From Lethocerus indicus (Eukaryota; Arthropoda; Insecta; Hemiptera; Belostomatidae): DNA of 64,000 nucleotides. The notes under the pieces were generated by a model. It did not search any database. It was given only the letters and a program-made list of their open reading frames with translations, and was not told where the DNA came from. The DNA is taken from assembly GCA_019843655.1 (NCBI GenBank), contig JACDQD010000005.1:13977575-14041574 (forward strand), written 5' to 3'. Shown one piece after another: positions 50,407 through 61,863 of this stretch. How positions within the stretch are numbered: the stretch's first letter is position 1; each line of letters starts with the position of its first letter. The translations under genes and the position numbers were made by a program.

Positions 50407-53400
50407 TACCGAACCTACGGTATTCCAACCCCTCGCAGACCACAAAACAGGTATATTAAACTAGATACACCTATTCTTCTAGTGTTCACTATACCGATTG
50501 ACGGTGGTGTGATAACAGTCTGGTTTACGATTAAATATGAACCCCCCCGGGCCTTCCATCAAATACCTAAGGTATACCAAATAATTAAGGTATCCCACCA
50601 TCAAGGAATTCTATTGGGACGTGGTTTATACAAACATAGCGGATGATAGTAGTTGGGTTTGTTTAAATGTTACAGGCGTCGGTGGGGGAGTGGGAGTGGG
50701 CGTGAGCGTGGGCGGTTCAAGTCAATACCTCTCGTGTGTCATATCGGCCGGCCCCGCTCTGAATTCCCAGACTGATTCCGAGCTAATTGAAACCATTGGT
50801 GCCAACCAATATTTGGTACTGGAGCCCGTTGATAAAAAAATTGTCAACAATTATGACAGATATCAGTTCTAGCAATTATACACTTTATTTACCAAAAAAC
50901 ACCCTACTCTACGCCCTGGTCACCTCAGATCTCGTATAAAACTCCTTATTATTTACTTATTGTTTTTTAATATAATACATCAAATTGCTGGAAATTTGTT
51001 TCCGAATTCCAGGTTAAAATAATAATGTATAATTAAAAATACAATTTAAAAGTCTAGTTTCAAATACTCAAACGCAATGCAAATGTATATCGTACGGAAT
51101 TCCTCATGAAAACGATTTTAAAAAAGTAGTAACATTTTGTTTTTTATTTAAATTCATATCATATTTATATTATGCGTATTCTTGGTTGTCCCATCCAAGG
51201 TAATATAAAATTCTTATTAAAAAAATAATAACGTATCAATCGTAAGTATAGTGAAAAAAATGGGAATTCATTTATTTTCATATTGTAAGAACATTTTTCA
51301 TTAAAAATATGCAAAATAGAAAATTACTCTGAATAACTCCGGGACTAGAAAATTATTCAGGCTGAAAATGGAAAACAGTACTGTAATATCGTGCACATGG
51401 CGGGGAAAGGGAACCTGTTTGTCGCGAAAAACGTGCAATCTACATTGAGTGTAATGGGGAAAAATTAAAATTCAGCATGACGCTTGAATTTTCAATTTAA
51501 GAATTGAAAATGCCGCTACTGGGTGTAAATTAACGGATGAACATGCATGTTTCAGAAATGTCCACTCTCTGTTTTGTAAAAAATTGTATTATAAAATATA
51601 TGGTGCATTTTTTACGTTAATCATATCACCGAAATGATATATTTTAGTGATTGTTGGACAAATCAATGTTACAATTGTACAGCAATTATTTCTGGAGCTA
51701 TGAAAATAAGCTTGCCCTGGTTCAATAAAGTAGCGTAGATAAATAATTTTAGAATATATTTTCAACGCAAACATGCAAAATTGAAAATTAATAGCTGGAG
51801 AACGTAGAGAATCAGTGGTCTAGAAAATTATCTGGCCGGGAAGGTCGAACGGAGTTAATTGGGCGGAGGTAGATTTTTCAGTGGGATTACGCCCAGCCAG
51901 GGTTCCTGAAGTTCGGAAATTAGCGTTGAACATATGCTCCGCTTCCCGACCTGGAGTAAGTGGTGTTTATTTCTCATCCGGTCATTAGACCACCTCCTAT
52001 AATGTTAAGGTAGGAGTCGGCAATTTGAAAGTACGGTCGAGGGTGAACCATAGGTCTTTACAGAGAATTTAGGGGTATCGAAGTCGAGGGAAAATACGGG
52101 GGGGGGAGGCGACATCTCGAAAATTGGCCGACGGAATATCGCCAAGTTTATATTTGGGAGATAAAGAATTGTTGAACCTCCGAGGAGGATTTCTCTCGAA
52201 AGAGAAAATATTCTTCTCCTGCAATCTCTCCGCAGTCTGATATTTATGTCCCGCCAACCATTTTATATAAACGGTTGTAGAGAGCTTGGAAATCGCTTAT
52301 TTACTACCGGAGGTATTTTAGCAAATACTTTAAAAAATTGTTTTCCTATTTTATTTCTGCAAACGGAAGGCATATTTAAAAAATAAAATGGGGGGCCTTT
52401 TTGAATGCCAGGTCCTGTCGGGAATATAGAACCTCGTTATTACAAACTTTGCTGAAAATGCGAATCGATTGTTTATTACTTTACTGTCAGAAACCGAAAT
52501 GTGTTCAAATTAATCATTCTAATAGTTATCACGAGATAGCAATTTGATTTTGTAGACCGTACCATTTGTTTGGTATCCGCTAGAAGCGTTATCAACAGCC
52601 GCCTTCAAAGGCGCTCTAGCGGCCGACACTCCAAGTTACACCCGTCGATATTAAAATCTGGGCAACTTTTACTTTCGATATTATTGTACAACAGTCACAC
52701 TAGCAATTATTAAATAGTATGTTATTTAATTTAGTACAATTTCAATCGTAAATCGTCAGTATAACGTTGGAATATCCCCCAATAGCCAATATTTTTTGCC
52801 TAAAATCATGAAGAAGTATGTTCAAAATCTATTGAACAGTCCCTATAAAATATTTTTTTATTCGACTTCATTTTTTATATTCATCGCACTTCTTAACCCT
52901 TAATTGAGTTATAGTTGAGTATAGTGAGTGATTAGGAAAAACGAAATTTAGATCGGCTTTTCGGTTCTTGCTTTTTTCAGAAAACCCAGCTACACTTGCA
53001 TATTGGGAAGGAACAATACTATCGTCTGGCCACCTACCCCTCCAGCTACCCGATATACTTTTTCCTAGCCAATAAACCTCAGAGAAAGCGAAGTACCGCC
53101 CTAGCCAGTTACAAGTTTCGTCAATTGGAACTCCTTCTCCATGTAATAAAGGGAAGAACGTATTCTCCGTAGGAATCTGGAGGCCAAAGAGTAGTTTCGG
53201 TGCGGTTCTCTTACCAACTTTTAACTTTTTCCTCCCAGAATCTGAATATCGAACACCCATATCATATCTAAACAGCCGTAACCGTTTCCCCAATATTGGT
53301 TTTCGAGTCAATTGACTCCCTAAAAAACTTTCGCCATCCACCGGTGAGATTGCGAACTATATCACAGCGATCGCAGAGCTCGTGGAACGTTTTTCCTTAT

Positions 53401-55336
53401 GATCTTGGATAAAAGCTCATATATGAATTTTTATATTTTTATACTGTCGTTCGGTTGACAAATGTAGCGTCTTTAATGTGGCTACAGTTTTATCACTCCA
53501 CTGTTGCTGATGACGTAAACCCAAAACGGGTCTCAGTCCTTGTCTAAAAAAGGTTGTTTTCACGTCTAGAGAATCCGATAATTTTACGTAATGAACTCCA
53601 AATATTTGAAAAATCATTTGAAATTAATATATTAATAATCTACAAGACCCAAATTTATATTTACGATTAAATTCAATCAATGGGACCTAAATACGCCTTT
53701 GTACTCGGTCATAAATTTCAATGCGATAAAACTCCTTTTCATATTAGGTCAATAGGATATCAATGAACGTATATTAATTTCAGTCGTTGGCCGTCACAAC
53801 AGTTCATTATAACTCGTAAATCGGGTTAATAAAGCAATTGCAGACGAGGAGGAAAACAGTGTTAGTGTTTGGTCTTTTTTAATTTGTTTAACCATTTAAT
53901 TATATAAGAGGATTTCATCTTCAATTAAGATACACAATTATACCAAAAGCGCTCACAGTTTTAACTCTCATGCCGCCGAATTAAATGTAATTATTCGTTA
54001 TCAAATTACATATTGTAGGCTGTATAATTGTGGTGGTGAGTAAATATTATAAAGGGAAATTCAGGTCAGTTTAGCTGATTAGCTACATATAGCTGAATAG
54101 CTGTACAGATTTGTACAGTTCAGTTTTAGAACAGTTAGGGAAAGGTTAATCAAGGTACATAATTTTCCTCAGTATGATTTTCTGTTTTTGCTTAATTTCC
54201 TTCATCCGGAGCTAGACTGGTCCTTTCCCCAGGACTCCTGTGAAGAGTGTTGCGAGTGAGAGTAATAATTTTGAACCTGACAACAATTTATTTGATTTGA
54301 TTTACTTGATTTAACAAGTATTTATTTGATCTGTATTGAATGGTTAGATCTGTGCTGTCCATTCGCGATACGCGACTGACGCTTAAGACTCTTTGGAATC
54401 TGTAGTATTGAATTTTTCGTCGAACGGCTAACCTGATAGATAGTATTCCAGTAGTAGTAACAGAGTTTTTTTTTGTTTTAGTTCATTCTCTCTTCTTGTT
54501 ACCATGCGAGTAGTAATAGTAGTGCGGGACCTGTTCTACGGTTTACATTAGGAGATAGAGGGCCGTGTTTTATTGTTGTGCAGCTGAGCAAAGAGACAGT
54601 GTCGCAAGCGTAGACCTCTCATTTGGGGTGGGAGGGGGCACTACAATGGAAAGAGCCACAGACGAACCTCGCACTTTGCGACCGCTTGCTTCCTGGATAG
54701 CGCTTTCTTCCAACATTAAGTTTTCTTACTGCCAAATTATTTACCAAAAATTGTAGCTGTTGTTTTCTTAACCTGTTTAATTTATACCGTTAAATCATTT
54801 TTAAAAAATACTAAGGACCATAGAGAACAATATGTTTATGAAGAAGCTCTTTTGTCACGAAGAAGGCTATACTTTTATTGTAACCGGGTCAGCGAAAATT
54901 AAACTACTACTGCAATTTGGGACGAACGGAGTTAAACAGATGTGTAGGTCATAAACTTCATATCCTACGACGGTAGGAACTATAAACAACCGTTAAAGTC
55001 AAACTTTCGTGTTAGTGGCTGTTTTCTGTAGGTCTCGTTATTTAACATCGTGTTAGGTGAAGCCCCCCAAAACCTTCTCTCCGAAGTCGACGGTGTAGTA
55101 GTCAATTTTTTTCCTTTCTGGACAGAAAACAAGTAAAAAACATTTTATTACTGAGGCCGGCAAGGGGCCATTTGGAAGCTCAGAAAACGGGGTCGACTAA
55201 ATCCATAAAGCGCTCGGCGAGAGAGAGAGCATGAGAAAAAAAAAACGAAGGCGACCGGTGCCCGGAATTATGGAAGCGCCCTCGTTCTCCACCAATTGGA
55301 TCGAAAAATAAGGGCGTAAAACCTCCCCTTTGCGCT

Positions 55337-55338
<2 letters not shown>

Positions 55339-55394
<56 letters not shown>
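55339..55394. repeat. (TA)n microsatellite, 28 units, with CATA tail
   Basis: The longest TA array in the window (56 nt), followed by CACATACATACATACATA. The minus-strand poly-YI reading frames over it are artefacts. Confidence 0.98.
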
Positions 55395-55400
<6 letters not shown>

Positions 55401-57820
55401 CATACATACATAGATATTGAGTGAGGTCGCCCCTCAGAGGCACTGAAAGGGGTTAAATATCTCGGGCCGTAAATATTAAATGTTGGGTAAAGTGTTGTGA
55501 ACGATAGCCGTGGACGGGGCAAAGAATTTTTCTGTTAATGGGGCCTGGTATTGGACCGTCAGCCCTCAAATATGTGCAAATTAAGAAGGAACTCGACGTG
55601 AAAAGGTTCGCTGTCAACGAAGCGTACCCTTTCCTAGAAAATTCTGAATATCGGCCGGCGATTCATTCGTGTTTATAAATGGGAGCAGGTAAATTTGACA
55701 GCAAGCATATGCAATTTCAGCATATTTTGACTGCCTGCCTCCAGTTTTGTAATTGGATTAAACAGGACCAAAGATAAAACAATGCTTATATGGTTTTCAG
55801 AAACAAAAATGCTCCTCGGAAATGCTACTTATTTATGCTAATTTGATTTCATTTTCTTACTAGGAGTGTAAGAACTGTTACGCTTTAAACAAATGCAAAC
55901 AATTTACCATTTTTAAAAATAATAGGGCGGATAATTCTTTACCCATCACATGTAGACATATCTGGATTCCCTCCTTCTTTGTATTATATGAGCTTTAATT
56001 CATGAGATTATACTTAAACGTTTTTTCGTGAGTGCGACGGTTTGATTATCTCAAATTGTAGACTTAGCGCATAATTGTAGTACCGCGTAATCTCCATTCT
56101 GAATGTATATTGCCTATTACTCGCCAATTGCCAATTCGCTTATATAAGAATTAAGTGATTCTAGTACAGACAGTGTGTGGGAAGTTGCCGAGGGGTCAGA
56201 ATTTGAATACAATTATACGGATTGTATAATCCCCCACCCCGAGTGTGCATAAAATCACGTTTATCATGATTTCCTTGTATTCTTGCATGCTTAATTTTTT
56301 TTTTATTAAGAGCTTTCAATGTGAATGTGAGGCGCAGAATTTCACTGCGACATTTTCGCCAAGTCGTCATTATACCATCCGCCCGTGTATTGACTATCCG
56401 TTTTCGAATGTAAGTCTGTTGTCCAACCGATTACCAGGCTGATGCCGAAGAACGCAGCCCCACGCTGCTCTAATGGACGCGTACTTTTAATCGTTCTGAT
56501 AATAATTAGCCGTGTAAAATCAAAAACAACGGGGTCTGAAAAAAAACCGGTCGGGTTCGCCCCGTCTGGCAGAGAGGAGGAGGGTCGCAAAACTAGTTTT
56601 GCGTGGGCGGGGTGCGGTGGCGCCATTCCAAGCGTAAATCAGATGATCTCCTCCTTCGCCTCCGTCTCGGACGTGTAAAATCCGCTTTGACCGACGCTAA
56701 TCTCGTAATGTAGCGCTTTCCAACGCAGTTTTCAGATTAGTTCCATGTCATCGATGGCCTGTCTATTAATTAAAAGGAATACAAGTTTTACAATAAAATA
56801 TACAGAAACAAAAAGAATTACTCCGCAGACATTTTGCACGATTTGGCCCTCGATATTGTGTTCGACATTTACAATATTCATATATTACATACATAATATT
56901 AATTTTTTTAAATAATAAAACATCATTTTTTGTTTTATTCAAAACCTTAATCATAACGGATGAAATTTAATAAATGAAATACTGGACTCATTTAAACGTT
57001 AAAGGGATAATGGGAAATTAGTTGCTAAATTTCTGGCCGATTTCCACCAATTTGGTTTGAACCTTGAACAAGTTTCAGTTTTTGTCGCATAGTGCTGTAA
57101 TTGGTTGGTGTCTGTTAGACTGAAGTCATTCATATTCACAAGTTGCGTATGGGGCTTATACTATACAGAATTCTTTATGGTCGTAAATTATTATAGTGAA
57201 TGCGCGACGAATATTTGCACGCCGAACACCAGATTTATTATACGTTATACAATCCCCATTTCGATAATTGTCGAAATCGTACTGTTGGAATTAATTGTCC
57301 GCGTGTCGAACCAACGGTAGAAGCCGGCAATCTCTCAGTTCAAGTAACTCAGATTACGCCCCACAGAAGATTCTTGATTTACTGCTGGCACCGCTTCGAT
57401 TATCCGGAAATATCAAGGATCGATGAATTATCCGATCCGGTCATTTTCTGAGGTTTGCGTCAGGCGGAAAATGGTCGAGGGAAAATATAGGCACTATAAT
57501 TTTCAACCTAGAAAATTGTAGAATGTTACAACCGGGTACGTAAGACGAGGTTTGAAACCATTTGAATCGTGCTTCGGAGTGCGGCAGAAAGAGGTTCCCC
57601 GGGAGGAGATTACCTGCCACTATCCAAGTTTGAGCACTCCACTGTTGTTCTCAGCACTCGGTGAAAATACAGCGCTAATCGTTCCAAGTCGTCAAAAGCC
57701 ATTCTATTCGTTAGGTTGCTCTGAGTTTTTCCTTATTTTCAAGATTCAATTTTTTGATACGTCAATCATTGGAAACTTCGTTGCCGAAAAGTACACAACT
57801 CCTCTTTCTTCAATGATATC

Positions 57821-57853
57821 ATCTCGGTTTTGTACCGATATTAAAACCGAGAT
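57821..57853. repeat. perfect 11-bp inverted repeat
   Basis: ATCTCGGTTTT at 57821-57831 is complementary to 57843-57853 with an 11-nt spacer. It lies about 310 bp upstream of the second C1 exon, inside the intron. Could fold in the pre-mRNA; no known role. Confidence 0.5.
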
Positions 57854-58162
57854 AATGCCGAATAGACGTTGATAAGGGACAATAAACATTCACGTGAAAG
57901 ATACCGGTCGCGCTCTTCATATTACGTAATATCCATATACCCCACCTTCCTAGATTTGATGGCTTAAGTACAAATTTCGGAATAATTAACCTAATAAATA
58001 AACTTTCTCGCGCTATTTAGTATTTATCTAACAAGTATCTTTCTAATAATTATGTAAACTAATTATTAAAGTAATGATTATTTGACAAGCGTAAGTCGAA
58101 TACATAACCCGAATTACCTTTTATAAATGTACTAACTAACGGAGATTTTCTTTATTTTTCAG

Positions 58163-58200
58163 TGTGCAAGTACGTCTGTCACAAGGCCTGCGAAGAAAAG
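58163..58200 (+). CDS. tensin-like C1 domain, second exon of the pair (partial)
   Basis: A 38-nt exon between a TTTTTCAG acceptor (AG at 58161-58162) and a strong donor AAG|GTAAGC at 58201. Joined to the G left over from the exon ending at 49859 it completes Val37 and adds CKYVCHKACEEK, ending in phase 0. This supplies the second half of the zinc-binding pattern: Cys38, four residues, His43, two residues, Cys46. The last expected cysteine, seven residues further, must come from the next exon; I found no acceptor followed by a suitable codon pattern before 64000. CRVCK and the CHxxCExK ending are what tensin C1 domains show. The exact phase fit across 8.3 kb and the two intact splice sites make this exon convincing despite its size. 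Confidence 0.85.
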
Positions 58201-59562
58201 GTAAGCACCAATTAGCATTATGCTGTTTATTCATAAAATATTGTCGGAATGGAATTCACAGCTGCAAATACATTGTGGTCGTGAATTACGAGCACCTCAG
58301 TGTAGCGTTTTAGTGCTCTGGCAGCGACTCGGTATTGTGTAGGCCACGGCGAGACAGGCTGCCGACGCCTATTGTGCTAATATCCATTGACATATATTTG
58401 CAACGAATGGTTCGCACGTCTCCTCTAACCTTGTTTATATTTCCGATTCTAATTATGCGGGCCGTCACCTGTTCGGTTCTCGCCTATTTTCCCGCAAACC
58501 AGATTACGCCATACCCTCGGCGTTTCTGTATTGTGCACTGAACTACTGAACTAATTGCTGTCCCCGAGGCTTTTAAGGGCCTTCGGTCCTCGCAACGATT
58601 TAAACATCGGGACTCAATCAGTGGCTGTATTATGGGTACTAAAACGGTACACAATCCAATTTCTCTATCTACAGGATTACCATTGTCTGAGTTGACATTG
58701 GTTGACTTTGCTCAATAACTACTCTTTGTGTAAATAGCGTCAACAGAATAAGTCAAATTCATCGCTCTTAGTTTTTACTTAGTTTTTAGTACTTTTGCTT
58801 CTCGGTTATTATGTTTTTAGTGATCGTTACTTAACGATTTATATAATAAACAATAGCGGTAGTAACACCTCAGTCGGCCACTTCTAAGTAATGTCAGTTT
58901 TCATGCGTATGAATGCATAGTCCGTAAATAAACCCTAATAATTGCTGCCTCTTTAGTAAGGCCGTGTAAAAGTAATTAAAAAATTATACCTTCTTTTTAA
59001 AATAAAATTAGGTCCCATAATTATAGAGGATGATGGTTCCCTCTACTGGCGCTCTGCTGTCGGTGATTCATCCTCCGGTTTAATATAACAGGAGCGTGAA
59101 ATGTTGAAGGAGCTCGGTGGGGATGTGGTGGCGCGATGACCGGGTTACTCGGCTGTTTATGTGCTCCTGTGTTAATTTTAAGCCGCACTATGATGTTTCA
59201 ACCGGCGGTAGGATGCGTCATGTAGTGTACAGCTCGGCACGCCAATTTTCGTTATGCACTCGCTGCCAGCCAGCCGCCTATCCTCTCCAAATAGAACTGC
59301 GATTAAACTCAGCGGAAGTTGGCGCCCCTCTTCCCCTGCAGTTTGCATTATATTTATTTATACCTTCCGTACAGTCTTTGACTCAGCTCCCCGCCTGTAT
59401 CTGATGTGCATATGGTCTCAATAGAGTTGTTACCAACCTCTACCAGACACTTGCTTACATTCGAGTGCTTTTCTAGAAACTGTGTAGTGCGGCTTCAGTG
59501 GGTGATCCTCCCGTTATGCAAAATATATTACAATCACAATATTACTATATATTTACTATTAT

Positions 59563-59565
<3 letters not shown>

Positions 59566-59609
<44 letters not shown>
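59566..59609. repeat. (TA)n microsatellite, 22 units
   Basis: TA array of 44 nt preceded by degenerate ATTACTATATATTTACTAT-type sequence. Confidence 0.97.
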
Positions 59610-59613
<4 letters not shown>

Positions 59614-60029
59614 TATAAAAATCTGCCAACAGTTAATATAAAACTTATGGAGAAATAATATTACCCTGTGTTTGCAGAATTAATATTGGCAAAGCTATTG
59701 TTACTGCTTTCAACAAGGGTAGATTTATTCGTATTAATAAAACTAGTGGTATTGTTTGGGCCGAAAAAATACCTCTCCAAATGTTGCCTCAAGTTAGTCT
59801 GTTCAGTGAAATTATAATTATATTCTATATATCAACATGAACATTTATTTGGACTCCGGGACTATCATGGACTGGTTACGGGACTGGTTATTAGGACAAA
59901 TTCATTTATCGACAAATCCTAATGTCCCACTTTTAATAGGGTTAAATAAAGAGTTAAAAGCCTAGTTGAAGTTTTCAAATCCTGCATACATAACTGCTAT
60001 ATTTCGGACCGCTGTCCTTTCAAATTGTC

Positions 60030-60420
60030 GTTCGTGGACTGGCTGTCGGCGCGCACTTAGATTTTTTGACCGGGGCCGATAGCGAACTTTCGCGTCGGAG
60101 TAAAAGTCGGCTGACGGCGAAGAAAGTTGAAAAAGGGCGTCCGCAACGCGGATCGGGTCGAATGTTATCACGATTCTTCCCGGGAGCGGGCGGGGAAGAA
60201 AATGTTAATTGGCCGTCGTAGCCATCGGAATAATTTCAGCGGGCCGAGTTACCGCGAAGGGTATGCGATGCTGGATGCCCCGGGCTCTTTGTTCGGCGGT
60301 TGCCCCTTAGAAAGTCCGCGGGGCTTACCGCCAGCCCACCTCTCGCCTGCTTTATCGACATTTGCCGCTCTATCTTGATTCCGGGGGTCGATTAATTAAT
60401 CCAAGCCGGCGGCCCAAGTT
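60030..60420. other. GC-rich, CpG-containing island
   Basis: Dense CpG block with an 83-codon plus-strand frame and a 69-codon minus-strand frame overlapping it, neither recognised. It may be a regulatory island together with the one at 61.5-62.0 kb. Confidence 0.35.
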
Positions 60421-61519
60421 GAACAAGTTATTTTCCTAGAAGGGGAACTGTAAATGTCGGCGCTTACGGACTTATAACCCTAGGGTGTGCAAGTTGCATC
60501 TATACCTATTGTTTTATCACACCAATGTATAGGATATCTGAAATTTTTAGTTCAATTTTCAAATCAGACCAGCTGGAATTAAGTTTATGAGTATTGGAAT
60601 AATATAACGGATCACATATTCTGTTAATGTTTATTCTTTCCTTCCATTTTCAATATGAAACCAGCTTGCTGGTGCACCATAAATAATAGTTAAAATCGTC
60701 GCGCTTATTACCATTGTGTGCGATATTTTATATTAAAGAGAAGATGATTGATGATTCATTAAATTTCATAAAAAATACAGAAGGAGCGTTTATTTGATTC
60801 TGGTTAGTGGATTATTATAGCTAATAAAACTAAGCTAAGCAACAACGAAATGGGTGGCTAGGTGACTGACGTAAGGAATGAATTACAATGAGTCAATCGT
60901 TATGTCAAGTGTTAAATGAGTGTATTTCTTCTTTTGTGGCACAAGAACAATTGGAATTTTCCTCTCATTTTAGAAGAAACACTTTTGTTCTTTACTTATT
61001 ATATTAATCCCTGGCCTTCTTTCCACTTGCCCTAGAAAGAAACTGAAAGTGTTAGTAATAATTACTTTCGCCGCATTAAACTCACTCAGGAGAGTTGCCC
61101 CAACCACAATCTTTTCGTGTTTAGAAAAGACCCTTCCCAGATCAATCGTGCTTGGCCACACCGAATGTTCGTTTACCTTATTTTTGTCTTACTATACCGC
61201 GGTATCCGCCTTACTTGCTACCGAAGTAAGATCGCTTTGACCGCTTATTCCGTCGCAGTACAACTTTACTGTATTCCAGAGATAAACAACATAGGCGACA
61301 ATATTCCGAATCCTTCTCGCGACAAGTTTAAGTTCCCTATCGTAATATCAGCACGTGAGCCGATGACGGGTGAATGAACTGTCGGAGTAACAGCGTCCAG
61401 TCTCCGCGCGTTGCAAACGTTCGTTTGTCGTTAAGCCACCGTTTTTCTAAAACCATAAGTTACACTGGTTTACTAATGAAAGAAAAATTTGCATTTGATC
61501 GGTAGGGTAATTTTTGAGC

Positions 61520-61839
61520 GATGCTCAAGCTAGGTGGGAGTGTTGAGCGGGAAGTGGGGGCCCCGGTGGCGGCAACCGGGTTGGGCGGGGGCGCCGCATG
61601 GGAGCGCTGGCCTCGGCCCAGAAGGCCGGCTCGCTCTCCAGTCCTGCTCGGGCCACCCGGCGGTCGGTCGTCTGCCAGTCTCTTCACTCTCTTATCGCCC
61701 GTCAAATACATAGATTTCCTCCGAGCCGGACTTGGCTCGGATCGCCATGACGTCCGGTCGTGACAGCGCATCGCTCCTTTCCCAAGTCGACCGCTGAACC
61801 GACGTCGCCGGCCGTTAGCGTCTCCGGAAGCTTTTAAAA
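61520..61839 (+). promoter_or_regulatory. candidate alternative promoter in a CpG-rich island
   Basis: The most GC- and CpG-rich segment of the window (about 61520-61990), with GGCGGGGGCG, GGCC and CCGG words. It lies directly upstream of an ATG that is followed after 24 nt by a GT donor. A promoter here would make a transcript that skips the C1 exons. No TATA box is evident. Minus- and plus-strand open frames through it (103 and 80 codons) are explained by the composition. Confidence 0.3.
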
Positions 61840-61863
61840 ATGAATTACTACTACAGACATCAG
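61840..61863 (+). CDS. candidate alternative first coding exon (weak)
   Basis: ATG at 61840 is preceded by AAAA, an acceptable start context, and followed by seven codons (MNYYYRHQ) to CATCAG|GTAGGC. It ends in phase 0, the same phase as the second C1 exon. It could therefore splice to the same downstream exon and give a shorter protein without the C1 domain, as vertebrate tensin genes do through alternative first exons. The residues are not recognised and the donor is only moderate, so this remains a hypothesis from phase and context. Confidence 0.2.

Larger units (their letters stand above)
49860..58162 (+). other. 8.3-kb phase-1 intron within the C1 domain
   Basis: It begins GTAATT and ends in a pyrimidine-rich tract with TTTCAG. 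It splits one codon (G|TG, Val37) between Cys35 and Cys38 of the zinc-binding domain. Inside lie the hammerhead-like motif (50272-50308, minus), a perfect 16-bp hairpin (50356-50406), a 28-unit (TA)n array (55339-55394) and an 11-bp inverted repeat (57821-57853). The longest open frame in the window, 157 codons on the minus strand at 52868-53341, also lies here but shows no recognisable domain. Confidence 0.85.
58201..61519. other. non-coding stretch, probable intron
   Basis: It begins with the donor of the second C1 exon. No further exon was recognised. It holds the (TA)n array at 59566-59609 and a GC-rich island near 60030-60420. Open frames near 59117, 60127 and 61117 lack domain likeness. 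Confidence 0.5.

Noticed and set aside
50323..50646. 107-codon plus-strand frame over the hairpin
   Set aside because: The frame crosses the inverted repeat and the end of the hammerhead-like region and has no domain likeness; the structural features explain the sequence better.
52868..53341. 157-codon minus-strand open frame, the longest in the window
   Set aside because: No recognised domain, no splice context, and a composition that does not look like a conserved protein. A frame of this length is expected occasionally by chance in 64 kb.
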